DNA from: Saprospiraceae bacterium
GTDB taxonomy: Bacteria > Bacteroidota > Bacteroidia > Chitinophagales > Saprospiraceae
NCBI GenBank assembly: GCA_027486765.1
Contig: JAIXOO010000474.1
Location: forward strand, 1-39,056
Direction: 5' to 3'
Length of the DNA: 39,056 bases
Positions within the stretch are counted from its first letter, which is position 1, and every line of letters starts with the position of its first letter. A model generated the notes under the pieces. It had not been told where the DNA came from. It was given only the letters and a program-made list of their open reading frames with translations, and ran no database searches. Positions 10,201-16,706 of this stretch are shown here, one piece after another. A program made the position numbers and the translations under genes.

Positions 10201-10349
10201 GACAAAACCTGCTTACCTGGACCAACTACATTGGTTGGGACCCAGAGGTTAACGCCGATGACATTGTAACCAACATTGCACAAGGTTATGACTTTTACAC
10301 TGCTCCTCAGCCAAGAACAATCCTGGCTGGCTTTAACATCGGGTTCTAA
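7299..10349 (+). CDS. SusC/RagA-family TonB-linked outer-membrane transporter (second locus)
   Basis: The ATG at 7299 is chosen over an in-frame TTG at 7269 because it places the signal peptide (M-K-Q-H-L-L-A-L-L-L, cut after V-A-F-G at 20) at the N-terminus. The 1016-residue protein has the regulatory beta-sandwich (~22-93, N-I-S-G-K-V-T-D). The TonB-box region V-L-V-T-G-Y-G is at 101-107, the plug includes I-R-V-R-G and I-V-I-D-G-I-P, and the barrel ends in F-N-I-G-F. It is clearly homologous to, but not a recent copy of, the susC at 1505. Its SusD partner begins about 40 bp downstream. Together they should form a second TonB-dependent importer; the substrate is unknown. No close match to the TAnnTTTG promoter was found in the 230 bases upstream of the start. 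Confidence 0.95.
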   Translation: MKQHLLALLLMLCGATVAFGQLNISGKVTDRDGEALIGASIMVKGTTNGTVSDIDGKFKLSAPGDATLVVSYTGFSTSEVAVNNQTDITIPMQPGIDLTEVLVTGYGTAIKRELTGNIAKIRTEDIKDMPVTSFDQAMQGKAAGVQITAGNGKLGQAVQIRVRGQSSVSASNEPLIVIDGIPATTGDLGSFGGATNPLSDINPQDIASIEILKDASAAAIYGARAANGVVLVTTKRGKTGRTSVNYGFQYGESNPARQLEFLNTEQYLKLYRQAAAASDRIEGLAASDPDSYTAYMEDFFVTQSLGTLGTNRAEDTKWGDLAYQDAPMQQHDLNISGGNEKTTFYMSGQWFDQKGILIGNALNRITGRINVDHQAYKWLKVGFNTSLSRSFNERISGDRQFDNPMQIVALPPMTPANDPDTGLPVGTPPGDISIPVYYNPLINLGNAYYNTNTNRNLSSVYAQISILDGLSFRTEFALDMLDQQEELYYNSKTQRNFGAPQGIGQNLFTRVENYNTNNYFTYNTGFGSTKLDLTAGMAYQQSQQKTNFIEGQDFPSDAYRQIASAARKTDGNSTETNFRFLSYFARANVKLAEKYLVGVSVRTDGSSRFGNESRYGFFPAASLGWIVSEEGFLNSIKAISFLKVRASYGRTGNAEIGNFPQLGLFQGDAGYNGTPGQRPSQLGNPDLSWETTDQFDAGIDFGLFKDRITGEIDFYSKNTTGLLLNVNIPGSTGFGTQTRNVGKLSNQGIEVVLNTDVVKGAFRWRTSLNFAANKNEITDLQGQIIEAGLNNMSRAVEGQPLGTYFTAEYAGVDPANGNALWYKNATEGNRETTSTYSQATRVVVGSPLPDWIGGVTNTFSYKGLELSVLFSAVIGNELNFYGVGRFSSANARFEDNQTVDQLNAWTPQNTNTNIPEARLFYNNGAQPSSRFIQDGSFVRLRNATLSYNFPKSLTSKAKIQSLRVFVTGQNLLTWTNYIGWDPEVNADDIVTNIAQGYDFYTAPQPRTILAGFNIGF

Positions 10350-10388
10350 TTCCCGGAACAGCGCAAAATGTTTTTAACCTTTAAAAAA

Positions 10389-11747
10389 ATGAAAATGCTT
10401 AAAATGCTTAAACATATAGCGCCGTTTGCCCTGATCCTTTTGGGGGCTTCGGCTTGCGACAACAAGTTGGATGTCGCGCCTACGCAGACCATTGACGAAA
10501 ACCTGGCACTGGCTACCTCTCAGGATGTAAAAGTAACCCTTACAGGTGCTTATGACGGCTTGGGTAGCGGCAACGTTCTCGCTGGAGGCTTCCAGTTTAC
10601 CTCCGAATTGCTTGGTGACGACCGCGAGGTTGTCTTTGGTGGAACATTCACCACGCTGGATGAAATCTGGCGGAAAACTGTTACACCGGGCAATACTCAG
10701 ACCACGGCAACCTGGATGAGTTCCTATGCTGCCATCAACCGCGCCAATAACGTATTGTCTGCCTTGAGCATTGTTGATGAAGCAGATCGCGCTCAGGTAG
10801 AGGGTGAAGCCCGTTTTATCCGGGGTATCATATACTTCGAATTGGTCAAATTATGGGGCAAAGCCTGGGGTGATGGCGACAACAACGCCAATCCTGGAGT
10901 GCCATTGGTTACTACTCCTACACGGGTCGTTACCGATGAAGACAACCGTCCAAGAGCGAGTGTTCAAGCCATTTACGCACAAGTCATCGAAGATTTGACC
11001 AAAGCAGAAACGTTGTTGCCTGCTACAGATGCTGGTGATGATGCTTCTCGCGCTACTCGTGATGCTGCTTCAGCAATGTTGTCTCGGGTATACCTGATGC
11101 AAGGCAACTACGCTTTGGCCCGTGATGCCGCCAATAAAGTCATCCAGTCTGGAGCCCGTGAATTGGAAGCTAGCTTCGCTGATGTTTTTGCTACAGGTGG
11201 CGAGAGCAACGAAATGATCTTCCGCGTTGCGGTTTCCGATCAGGACGGCACCAATAGCATGAACACTTATTATGCGCCAGCAACGTTCCAAGGGCGTGGT
11301 GACATTCGGATCCAAACCAAACATACTGACTTGTATGAAGCTGGTGATGTGCGTAAAACCTTCACCACCACTGCAAGCAACCGTTTGTTTACCCGCAAAT
11401 TTTTGGATCAGTTTGGTGATGTTCCAGTCGTACGTATGGCTGAAATGTACCTGACTCGTGCTGAGTGCAACCAGCGTTTGGGTACCTCCGTAGGTGCCAC
11501 ACCACTGGCCGACGTGAATGTAACGCGTACCAGAGCTGGCTTGGCTGCCTTAGGTACGGTGACACTAGCTGCTATCTTGAAAGAACGCCACCTGGAATTG
11601 GCTTTTGAAGGGAACAACCTGGATGACCTCAAACGCACCCGAGCTAGTGTAGGTACCAAACCTTTTAGTGACAACTTTCTGGTATTGCCCATTCCACAAC
11701 GGGAAACTGATACCAATAAGAGCTTGGCTCAGAATCCGGGGTATTAA
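10389..11747 (+). CDS. RagB/SusD-family nutrient-binding lipoprotein (second locus)
   Basis: From the ATG at 10389 the protein is 452 residues and begins with an ideal lipoprotein signal ending G-A-S-A-C (cysteine 23). An earlier in-frame ATG at 10368 adds seven residues and is the alternative. Features of classical SusD are the D-N-K-L-D start, Y-A-A-I-N-R-A-N-N-V-L, the E-A-R-F-I-R-G-I-I-Y-F-E-L-V segment typical of the TPR-like SusD-like_3 region, the C-terminal R-M-A-E-M-Y-L-T-R-A-E motif, and the ending L-P-I-P-Q-R-E-T-D-T-N. This differs from the SusD-like_2 protein of the first locus, so the two loci are not a simple duplication. It should cap the second SusC at the cell surface. Confidence 0.93.
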   Translation: MKMLKMLKHIAPFALILLGASACDNKLDVAPTQTIDENLALATSQDVKVTLTGAYDGLGSGNVLAGGFQFTSELLGDDREVVFGGTFTTLDEIWRKTVTPGNTQTTATWMSSYAAINRANNVLSALSIVDEADRAQVEGEARFIRGIIYFELVKLWGKAWGDGDNNANPGVPLVTTPTRVVTDEDNRPRASVQAIYAQVIEDLTKAETLLPATDAGDDASRATRDAASAMLSRVYLMQGNYALARDAANKVIQSGARELEASFADVFATGGESNEMIFRVAVSDQDGTNSMNTYYAPATFQGRGDIRIQTKHTDLYEAGDVRKTFTTTASNRLFTRKFLDQFGDVPVVRMAEMYLTRAECNQRLGTSVGATPLADVNVTRTRAGLAALGTVTLAAILKERHLELAFEGNNLDDLKRTRASVGTKPFSDNFLVLPIPQRETDTNKSLAQNPGY

Positions 11748-11783
11748 TCCGCAGACGGACTGATCTAAGTTTGAATACGACGC

Positions 11784-11824
11784 GAAAGGCCATTCTTGCA
11801 AAAGGGTGGCCTTTCTGCATTTTA
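11784..11824. terminator. Terminator shared by convergent susD and tonB-like genes
   Basis: GAAAGGCCA at 11784-11792 pairs perfectly with TGGCCTTTC at 11807-11815 around a 14-base loop, followed by TGCATTTT. It lies between two genes that point at each other, so it may stop transcription from both sides. Confidence 0.75.
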
Positions 11825-12292
11825 AGGTTTCAACTGAATGGTATAATGGTAACCTTGGTTGGATGAATTGGTATTAGGTGTTGGTGATTCTGAAGAAGTT
11901 GCACCACTTATGGTATACTGAATCGACAATGGAGTAGGTGGGGGAGGGGCTTCTGCGGGTAATGGATTCACCTGCAACTTAAAGTGGATATTCAAAGTCC
12001 GGTGGTGTTGCACCTTTAACTTGTACGCTTTGGGTACTTCAAACTGCAACAACTGTACCAATCGGATCGCCTCCTCGTCACAGCCATGCCCCAAGCTGGC
12101 AATCACTTGGCTTTTGAACACCTTCCCCGTATGATCAATGCTAAACCGTATCCTTACCGTTCCTTCTATTTTCGCTGCAATCGCTTCAGAGGGGTATTGC
12201 AAGTTGTTTTGAATAAAAAGCAGCATGGCTTTTTGTCCGCCAGGGTAAACCGCCCCTTTGATGAAATGATTGTCTCTTTTTTGCTGAGCCAT
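11822..12292 (-). CDS. TonB C-terminal-domain protein without membrane anchor
   Basis: The ATG at 12292 (M-A-Q-Q-K-R-D) is preferred over the in-frame codon at 12340, whose extra 16 residues look like untranslated leader. The 156-residue product has the TonB C-terminal fold at ~20-108: the Y-P motif at 33-34, A-I-A-A-K-I-E-G-T-V-R-I-R-F, I-D-x-x-G-K-V, and D-E-E-A-I-R-L-V. These are hallmarks of PF03544. TonB normally has an N-terminal transmembrane anchor and a periplasmic linker; neither a membrane helix nor a signal peptide is visible here, and a proline-rich tail (A-P-P-P-P-T-P) follows the domain instead. It might be a cytosolic or accessory TonB-like protein rather than an energy transducer for the adjacent SusC transporters. 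Confidence 0.82.
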   Translation of the reverse strand: MAQQKRDNHFIKGAVYPGGQKAMLLFIQNNLQYPSEAIAAKIEGTVRIRFSIDHTGKVFKSQVIASLGHGCDEEAIRLVQLLQFEVPKAYKLKVQHHRTLNIHFKLQVNPLPAEAPPPPTPLSIQYTISGATSSESPTPNTNSSNQGYHYTIQLKP

Positions 12293-12400
12293 AAAATTTT
12301 CTAAAAAAATCGAAAAATCGTTAAGCAAATTAAACGGCAATTTATCAAGGATTTAGCTGAAATCGTCATTTGTAATGTTAAGCCAAAGTTAAGTCGATCC

Positions 12401-12431
12401 TTGACTTTCTCCACTTAATTTTATAAATTTA
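12401..12431 (+). promoter_or_regulatory. Possible promoter for xerC-hpf
   Basis: TTG at 12401-12403 (in TTGACT) is followed after 20 bases by TAAATTTA at 12424-12431, one mismatch from TAnnTTTG. It sits about 60 bases before the recombinase ATG in the divergent gap with the tonB-like gene. Confidence 0.35.
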
Positions 12432-12489
12432 GATCAGATCAGAATACTGTTCGATTCTACGCTAAGAGAATCGATGACAACCCAAACAA

Positions 12490-13383
12490 ATGATGGTAGA
12501 AGGATTTCTGAAGTATTTGCAGTACGAAAAACGCTTTTCCGTGCATACCATTGATGCCTATAAGGTTGATTTGGAGCAGTTCAGTGTTTTTCTGCAAAGC
12601 CAATACGAAATCGTCGAACCTGCGATTATCCAACACATCCACATCCGTTCCTGGGCCGTCGCACTAATGGAGCAAAAGTATTCTGCTTCCTCTATTCGGC
12701 GCAAGCTGTCGACCCTCAAGTCTTATTTCCGTTTTTTGCAGCGGGAGCAAGTGATTACCCGCTCGCCGATGCTACAGGTGAGTTTACCCAAGTTGGGAAA
12801 AAGACTACCCAGCGTGGTTCCCGAACAATACCTGGAACAAATGCTCAATGCAATAGACCCTGCCGATGATTATGAAAAATTGCGCAATCAATTGGTCGTT
12901 GAGTTGTGCTACCTCACTGGTATGCGCCGTGGCGAACTTTTGAACCTCAAGGTCAGTGACCTGAATTTAAGTGCATTTACCATTAAAGTATTGGGAAAAG
13001 GAAACAAGGAGCGTTTGATTCCCATTTCCCATGCTATGGCAACACTCTTGCGGCAATACCTGGATTTGCGTCAGCAGACCTTTCCAAATACCTCAGAGTT
13101 GGCCCTCCTGCTGACCAAAGATGGAAAAGCAGCTTACCCCAAACTCATCTACCGCATTGTAAAGGAGGCTCTGAGTACCATTACCACGCAGGAAAAACGC
13201 AGCCCACACGTGTTGCGGCATTCTTTTGCTACTCACTTATCAGATCATGGTGCTGATCTGAATGCAATAAAAGAGTTGTTGGGCCATTCAAGTTTGGCCG
13301 CAACTCAAATTTACACTCACCATTCTATTGAGCGACTGAAAAAAATTTACCAGCAAGCTCATCCTAAATCTGGCGCGGAATAA
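12490..13383 (+). CDS. xerC: Tyrosine recombinase XerC/XerD type
   Basis: The 297-residue length is typical of Xer. The N-terminal SAM-like core-binding domain covers ~1-90 (F-L-K-Y-L-Q-Y-E-K-R-F-S at the start) and the catalytic domain ~105-285. All catalytic residues are present: R146 in T-G-M-R-R-G-E-L, K170 in L-G-K-G-N-K-E-R, H240 and R243 in H-V-L-R-H-S-F, H266 in L-L-G-H-S-S, and the nucleophile Y275 in I-Y-T-H. It should resolve chromosome dimers at dif with a partner Xer protein. It is followed 62 bp later by hpf, an arrangement common in Bacteroidota, which argues for a housekeeping Xer and not a mobile-element integrase. XerC versus XerD cannot be settled from sequence alone. Two adjacent ATGs (12490, 12493) are possible starts. 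Confidence 0.9.
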   Translation: MMVEGFLKYLQYEKRFSVHTIDAYKVDLEQFSVFLQSQYEIVEPAIIQHIHIRSWAVALMEQKYSASSIRRKLSTLKSYFRFLQREQVITRSPMLQVSLPKLGKRLPSVVPEQYLEQMLNAIDPADDYEKLRNQLVVELCYLTGMRRGELLNLKVSDLNLSAFTIKVLGKGNKERLIPISHAMATLLRQYLDLRQQTFPNTSELALLLTKDGKAAYPKLIYRIVKEALSTITTQEKRSPHVLRHSFATHLSDHGADLNAIKELLGHSSLAATQIYTHHSIERLKKIYQQAHPKSGAE

Positions 13384-13445
13384 AGCCCGCCACTTCAAAG
13401 GATGAAGAATTGATCTTTATGGTCTCACCCTTTAAATCTTGACTT

Positions 13446-13742
13446 ATGGTTGTGTACACTGAAGCAGTACAGTTCAAAGTTGACAGCAAATTGCTAGACT
13501 TTATCGAGAAAAAATTGAGCAAAATTGACCAGTTTTTCGACCGCATCATCAATGCACGGGTGGTGCTTAAACTGGAAAACACTGGACAGGTCAGAGAAAA
13601 AATCGCAGAAGTGCGCATTCATGTGCCGGGCGAAACCCTCATCGCCAAGGTAGGCAGCAAAACATTTGAAGCCGCTGTAGAACAAGCAGTAGATTCCCTC
13701 AAACGACAAATCATCAAATACAAAGAAAAACATTCATCGTAG
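13446..13742 (+). CDS. hpf: Ribosome hibernation-promoting factor, short form
   Basis: The 98-residue protein matches the HPF/RaiA (YfiA) family: start V-x-x-x-V-x-F-K-V-D-S-K-L-L-D-F-I-E-K-K-L, a K-L-E-N motif, and the helix A-V-E-Q-A-V-D-S-L-K-R-Q-I near the C-terminus. It is the short form, lacking the C-terminal dimerisation domain. The protein binds the 30S decoding channel in stationary phase and blocks translation. It follows xerC and immediately precedes the tRNA-tuf block. The TAG stop overlaps a composite repeat that also overlaps the nusG stop. Confidence 0.92.
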   Translation: MVVYTEAVQFKVDSKLLDFIEKKLSKIDQFFDRIINARVVLKLENTGQVREKIAEVRIHVPGETLIAKVGSKTFEAAVEQAVDSLKRQIIKYKEKHSS

Positions 13743-13826
13743 CGGCAACCCTCGCGGTTGCCGTCACCATGCGAAACTGTAAGGTTCGCGGTTGCCGTTG
13801 TAAAGGGCAACCGCAAGGGATTGCCC
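13738..13826. repeat. Composite hairpin repeat overlapping hpf stop (copy 1)
   Basis: Unit A starts inside the last codons of hpf and shares a 20-base block (13738-13757) exactly with 17251-17270 at the nusG stop. GGCAACC pairs with GGTTGCC around CTCGC. Unit B at 13805-13826 is a GGGCAA..TTGCCC hairpin whose counterpart is at 17290-17310. Confidence 0.75.
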
Positions 13827-13834
13827 CAACGAGA

Positions 13835-13902
13835 TTAACGGGTTTAATCAACACCGCAGGAACTAAATTCACCTGCAGTTGGTTAAACCCGTTAAACTTT
13901 TT
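13835..13902 (+). terminator. Intrinsic terminator of xerC-hpf
   Basis: An 18-bp stem (13835-13852 with 13878-13895, one T.G pair) encloses an inner GCAGG/CCTGC stem and is followed by AC and five Ts. It separates the xerC-hpf unit from the promoter of the tRNA-tuf operon. Confidence 0.75.
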
Positions 13903-13994
13903 AGCCCCAACCTTTGAAAATATCAACAACCTTATCCTATATTTGCGCCACGCTACCAGAAAAGAAAAATCAAAGAAAAAAAATCGCTTAAAAA

Positions 13995-14025
13995 TTTGAT
14001 ATTTCTTGGAGAGGCACTATCTTTG
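13995..14025 (+). promoter_or_regulatory. Strong predicted promoter of the tRNA-tuf operon
   Basis: TTTG at 13995-13998 is followed after 19 bases by TATCTTTG at 14018-14025, an exact TAnnTTTG match with ideal spacing. Transcription would start near 14032 and read into four tRNAs and tuf. Confidence 0.6.
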
Positions 14026-14208
14026 CAATCGCTTTCGGAAAAAGACGCCGAAATGCTTACAAAACTTGACATTTTCGACAAAAATAATTGATTTGAATGG
14101 GTTGAAAAACCTTGTAAAATCTGGCTTTTGATCAAACTGATTACATTTTCTGATAAATCATCTACCAACTGATTTTCAGGTGTCGTTTTGATTCAAAACC
14201 AAAGCTAG

Positions 14209-14284
14209 GCCAGCATAGCTCAGTTGGTAGAGCAGCTGATTTGTAATCAGCTGGTCGGGGGTTCGAGTCCCTCTGCTGGCTCCA
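14209..14284 (+). tRNA. thrU: tRNA-Thr (anticodon TGT)
   Basis: A complete cloverleaf is seen. The acceptor GCCAGCA pairs with TGCTGGC, the D arm is GCTC/GAGC, and the anticodon stem GCTGA/TCAGC carries the loop TTTGTAA. The T arm GGGGG/CCCTC has a normal TTCGAGT loop, apart from a G.T pair. Discriminator T and an encoded CCA end the gene at 14284. It is the first of four tRNAs before tuf, the same order (Thr-Tyr-Gly-Thr-tuf) as in E. coli thrU-tyrU-glyT-thrT-tufB. Confidence 0.96.
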
Positions 14285-14286
14285 GT

Positions 14287-14306
14287 CCCATGAATTCATT
14301 CGTGGG
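14287..14306. repeat. 20-bp palindrome of the CCCACG..CGTGGG family
   Basis: This is CCCATGAATTCATTCGTGGG, starting two bases after the CCA of tRNA-Thr, in the spacer to tRNA-Tyr. The stem is complete apart from a T.G pair. Confidence 0.7.
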
Positions 14307-14348
14307 TTAGTTCAAATCAATCTCAAAGTTTTTACTTTGGGTCTCCAA

Positions 14349-14431
14349 GGGGGTGCGCCGCAGGTGGAGAGGCGGGCCAGACTGTAAATCTGGTGTCTTT
14401 GACTGAGTTGGTTCGAATCCATCCACCCCCA
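14349..14431 (+). tRNA. tyrU: tRNA-Tyr (anticodon GTA)
   Basis: The acceptor GGGGGTG pairs perfectly with CACCCCC. The anticodon stem CCAGA/TCTGG presents CTGTAAA (GTA at 14384-14386), and a long class II variable arm (GTC-TTT-GAC) is present as expected for Tyr. The T stem GTTGG/CCATC contains one T:T mismatch, which is unusual. Discriminator A is followed by CAA, so CCA is not encoded, unlike the other four tRNAs here. Confidence 0.93.
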
Positions 14432-14448
14432 CAATTTTTGTCATACAA

Positions 14449-14524
14449 GCGGAAGTAGCTCAGCTGGTAGAGCATCAGCCTTCCAAGCTGAGGGTCGCGG
14501 GTTCGAATCTCGTCTTCCGCTCCA
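14449..14524 (+). tRNA. glyT: tRNA-Gly (anticodon TCC)
   Basis: The acceptor GCGGAAG pairs with CTTCCGC. The anticodon stem TCAGC/GCTGA holds CTTCCAA, and the TTCGAAT T-loop and encoded TCCA are present. It is third in the conserved four-tRNA cluster before tuf. Confidence 0.96.
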
Positions 14525-14536
14525 TATGTTGACATT

Positions 14537-14582
14537 CATCTCACTCGATCTCGCGATTCAAATCATGGGATCAAGTGAGATG
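14537..14582. repeat. Hairpin between tRNA-Gly and tRNA-Thr
   Basis: CATCTCACTCGATC (14537-14550) pairs with 14569-14582 with one mismatch. The interior is itself a degenerate palindrome (CGATT/AATC core) of the CCCACG..CGTGGG family. It could be a processing hairpin between tRNA units. Confidence 0.6.
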
Positions 14583-14598
14583 GATGTATACATGACAA

Positions 14599-14618
14599 CC
14601 CACAACTTTGGTCGTGGG
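14599..14618. repeat. 20-bp palindrome of the CCCACG..CGTGGG family
   Basis: CCCACAACTTTGGTCGTGGG is an imperfect member with one mismatch in its eight-base arms, 23 bases before tRNA-Thr(GGT). Confidence 0.5.
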
Positions 14619-14641
14619 GACGAACAAGAAAAAAGACATAA

Positions 14642-14716
<75 letters not shown>

Positions 14717-14766
14717 GGTCATAGATGCTTTTTGTTTCACAATTTACATCCAAAAATTCTATACTG

Positions 14767-15963
14767 ATGGCTAAGGGAACATTCGCTAGAACAAAGCCGC
14801 ACGTAAACATCGGCACAATTGGTCACGTTGACCACGGAAAAACGACGCTTACAGCGGCAATCACTACTGTTCTCGCTTCTAAGGGTCTGGCAGAGAAAAA
14901 AGATTACGACTCAATCGACGCCGCTCCAGAAGAAAAAGAAAGAGGGATCACGATCAATACAGCGCACGTTGAATACGAAACTGAAAAGCGCCACTACGCT
15001 CACGTAGATTGTCCGGGTCACGCCGACTACGTTAAGAACATGGTAACGGGTGCTGCTCAGATGGACGGTGCAATCCTGGTTTGTGCTGCAACGGACGGTC
15101 CAATGCCACAAACGCGCGAGCACATCCTTTTGGCTCGCCAGGTAGGTGTTCCTGCAATCGTTGTGTTCATGAACAAGGTTGACCTTGTTGATGACCCAGA
15201 GATGTTGGAACTGGTAGAAATGGAGGTTCGCGAGTTGTTGGACACTTATCAGTTTGATGGTGACAATGCTGCGGTTATCCAAGGTTCTGCACTGAAAGCG
15301 CTGGAAGGCGATGCAACTTACGTTCAACGCATCATGGATTTGATGGACGCAGTAGATGCGCAAATCCCTGAGCCAGTTCGTTTGACTGATAAGCCTTTCT
15401 TGATGCCTATCGAAGACGTATTCTCTATTACTGGTCGTGGTACTGTTGCTACAGGTCGTATCGAGCGTGGTGTCATCAACGTAGGTGACTCTGTTGAGAT
15501 CATCGGTATGCAGAAAGAAGGCGAAAAGCCTTTGGTTTCTACGGTTACAGGTGTGGAAATGTTCCGCAAAATCCTCGACCGTGGTGAAGCTGGTGACAAC
15601 GCTGGTATCCTGCTGCGTGGTATCGATAAAGAAGCCATCCGTCGTGGTATGGTTATTTGCGCTCCTAAATCAGTTAACCCACACGTTGAATTCAAGTGTG
15701 AGGTTTATGTACTGAGCAAAGAGGAAGGTGGCCGTCACACTCCATTCTTCAAAGGCTACCGCCCACAGTTCTACTTCCGTACCACGGACGTAACTGGTGA
15801 CTGTACGCTTCCTGAAGGAGTAGAAATGGTAATGCCTGGTGACAACGTAACTTTGAACGTGAAACTGTTGAGCCCTATCGCAATGGAAAAGGGTTTGCGC
15901 TTTGCGATTCGTGAAGGTGGCCGTACCGTAGGTGCAGGTCAGGTTACTGAAATCATCAAGTAG
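14767..15963 (+). CDS. tuf: Translation elongation factor Tu
   Basis: The ATG at 14767 gives the family start M-A-K-G-T-F; the upstream in-frame codon at 14725 overlaps only leader and is rejected. The 398-residue GTPase has the P-loop G-H-V-D-H-G-K-T at 19-26, the effector motif R-G-I-T-I-N, D-C-P-G-H (switch II) and the guanine motif N-K-V-D. Domains 2 and 3 are intact, ending V-T-E-I-I-K. It delivers aminoacyl-tRNA to the ribosome as a GTP complex. It follows four tRNA genes as in E. coli tufB, and a hairpin lies directly after the stop codon (15964-15985). Confidence 0.98.
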   Translation: MAKGTFARTKPHVNIGTIGHVDHGKTTLTAAITTVLASKGLAEKKDYDSIDAAPEEKERGITINTAHVEYETEKRHYAHVDCPGHADYVKNMVTGAAQMDGAILVCAATDGPMPQTREHILLARQVGVPAIVVFMNKVDLVDDPEMLELVEMEVRELLDTYQFDGDNAAVIQGSALKALEGDATYVQRIMDLMDAVDAQIPEPVRLTDKPFLMPIEDVFSITGRGTVATGRIERGVINVGDSVEIIGMQKEGEKPLVSTVTGVEMFRKILDRGEAGDNAGILLRGIDKEAIRRGMVICAPKSVNPHVEFKCEVYVLSKEEGGRHTPFFKGYRPQFYFRTTDVTGDCTLPEGVEMVMPGDNVTLNVKLLSPIAMEKGLRFAIREGGRTVGAGQVTEIIK

Positions 15964-15985
15964 CAACATCCCTATGTGGATGTTG
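15964..15985 (+). terminator. Hairpin immediately after tuf stop
   Basis: CAACATCC (15964-15971) pairs with GGATGTTG (15978-15985) around CTATGT, starting one base after the TAG. No T-run follows, so it is more likely a 3'-end stabiliser or processing site than a full terminator. Confidence 0.45.
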
Positions 15986-16108
15986 AAATAACATCTCTGA
16001 GTGGGTGTTCTTGACCTGACATCCCAGGATTGTTCTCTTGAAGGCATTAATACAGGTAACTGATGAGTAGAGAGATTTCTCTACAATCACGATAGAATAT
16101 GGAAAAGT

Positions 16109-16142
16109 AAGCATCTCACCACTGGTGAGGTGCTTAACTTTT
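16109..16142 (+). terminator. Terminator-like hairpin before tRNA-Trp
   Basis: AAGCATCTCACC pairs with GGTGAGGTGCTT (16109-16135, one T.G pair) on an ACT loop, followed by AACTTTT. It would end or attenuate tuf read-through just before tRNA-Trp. Confidence 0.55.
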
Positions 16143-16158
16143 CGATACCATACCACAC

Positions 16159-16234
16159 ACGGGCATAGCTCAGCTGGTAGAGCGACGGTCTCCAAAACCG
16201 TAGGCCGAGGGTTCAAATCCTTCTGCCCGTGCCA
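16159..16234 (+). tRNA. trpT: tRNA-Trp (anticodon CCA)
   Basis: The acceptor ACGGGCA pairs with TGCCCGT. The anticodon stem ACGGT/ACCGT carries CTCCAAA, the T-loop is TTCAAAT, and discriminator G and CCA are encoded. Its place between tuf and secE is common in many bacterial phyla, though absent in E. coli. Confidence 0.96.
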
Positions 16235-16244
16235 CATCCCCCAA

Positions 16245-16357
16245 CCCATGGCTTTAGCCGTGGACAGGGAATACTCCAAAGTACCCTCATGACTTTAGTT
16301 GTGGGAGCATACATGGGCATAACTTAACTGAAAACCACCCTACGAACGTATTCGTGG
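16245..16357. repeat. Three palindromes between tRNA-Trp and secE
   Basis: Three members of the CCCACG..CGTGGG family follow one another at 16245-16264, 16286-16305 and 16338-16357. Each has a 20-base core with partly degenerate arms. They fill most of the 170-base gap before secE. Confidence 0.6.
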
Positions 16358-16404
16358 ATTAGGGCAAGAGGAAAAGATTAACGGGTTGGGTAACCACAAT
16401 ACAC

Positions 16405-16593
16405 ATGGAAAAGATTCAACTTTACTTAAGGGAAAGCTACCAGGAACTAGTCAAAAACGTATCCTGGCCAACTTGGGCAAATTTACAGGCAAATGCAGTA
16501 GCCGTTGTGGTTGCAGTATTGCTCTTGGCAGCAATTGTGTTTCTCATGGATGTGGTTTCCAAGTTTACATTGGACCTCATCTACGGAATCTAA
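16405..16593 (+). CDS. secE: Preprotein translocase subunit SecE
   Basis: The 62-residue product is the short single-helix SecE. It has an amphipathic N-terminus Y-L-R-E-S-Y-Q-E-L, the family motif V-S-W-P-T, and one transmembrane helix at about residues 29-50. It clamps SecY in the inner-membrane translocon. It precedes nusG, the near-universal arrangement, though here the two are separated by 113 bases that contain a hairpin. Confidence 0.95.
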   Translation: MEKIQLYLRESYQELVKNVSWPTWANLQANAVAVVVAVLLLAAIVFLMDVVSKFTLDLIYGI

Positions 16594-16611
16594 ATAAAAT
16601 GAGGTGCCGTA

Positions 16612-16647
16612 AGGCATTCGACAGTTCAGTGCTGTCGAGTGCCTTTT
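16612..16647 (+). terminator. Terminator-like hairpin between secE and nusG
   Basis: AGGCATTCGACAG (16612-16624) pairs with CTGTCGAGTGCCT (16632-16644) over 13 bp with one T.G pair, then TTT. As secE and nusG are normally cotranscribed, this may be a partial attenuator. Confidence 0.6.
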
Positions 16648-16706
16648 GGCGTTTGTTTAATGATTGGACCTGTTTACAGGTTTGTCGAATAAATTGGTAG
16701 AGATCG

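Larger units (their letters stand above)
13743..14208. other. Gap between hpf and the tRNA cluster: repeat, terminator, promoter
   Basis: This 466-base gap holds no gene. In order it contains the composite GC-rich repeat (to 13826), an intrinsic terminator (13835-13902) and a strong Bacteroidota promoter (13995-14025). A second weaker promoter-like pair follows: TTG at 14066-14068, 19 bases, then TTGATTTG at 14088-14095. A leader runs to the first tRNA. Confidence 0.7.

Noticed and set aside
12490-13383. Mobile-element integrase
   Set aside because: Length, XerC/D-like motifs and placement next to hpf and the core operon fit a housekeeping Xer; no att sites or cargo genes are seen although tRNA genes lie nearby.
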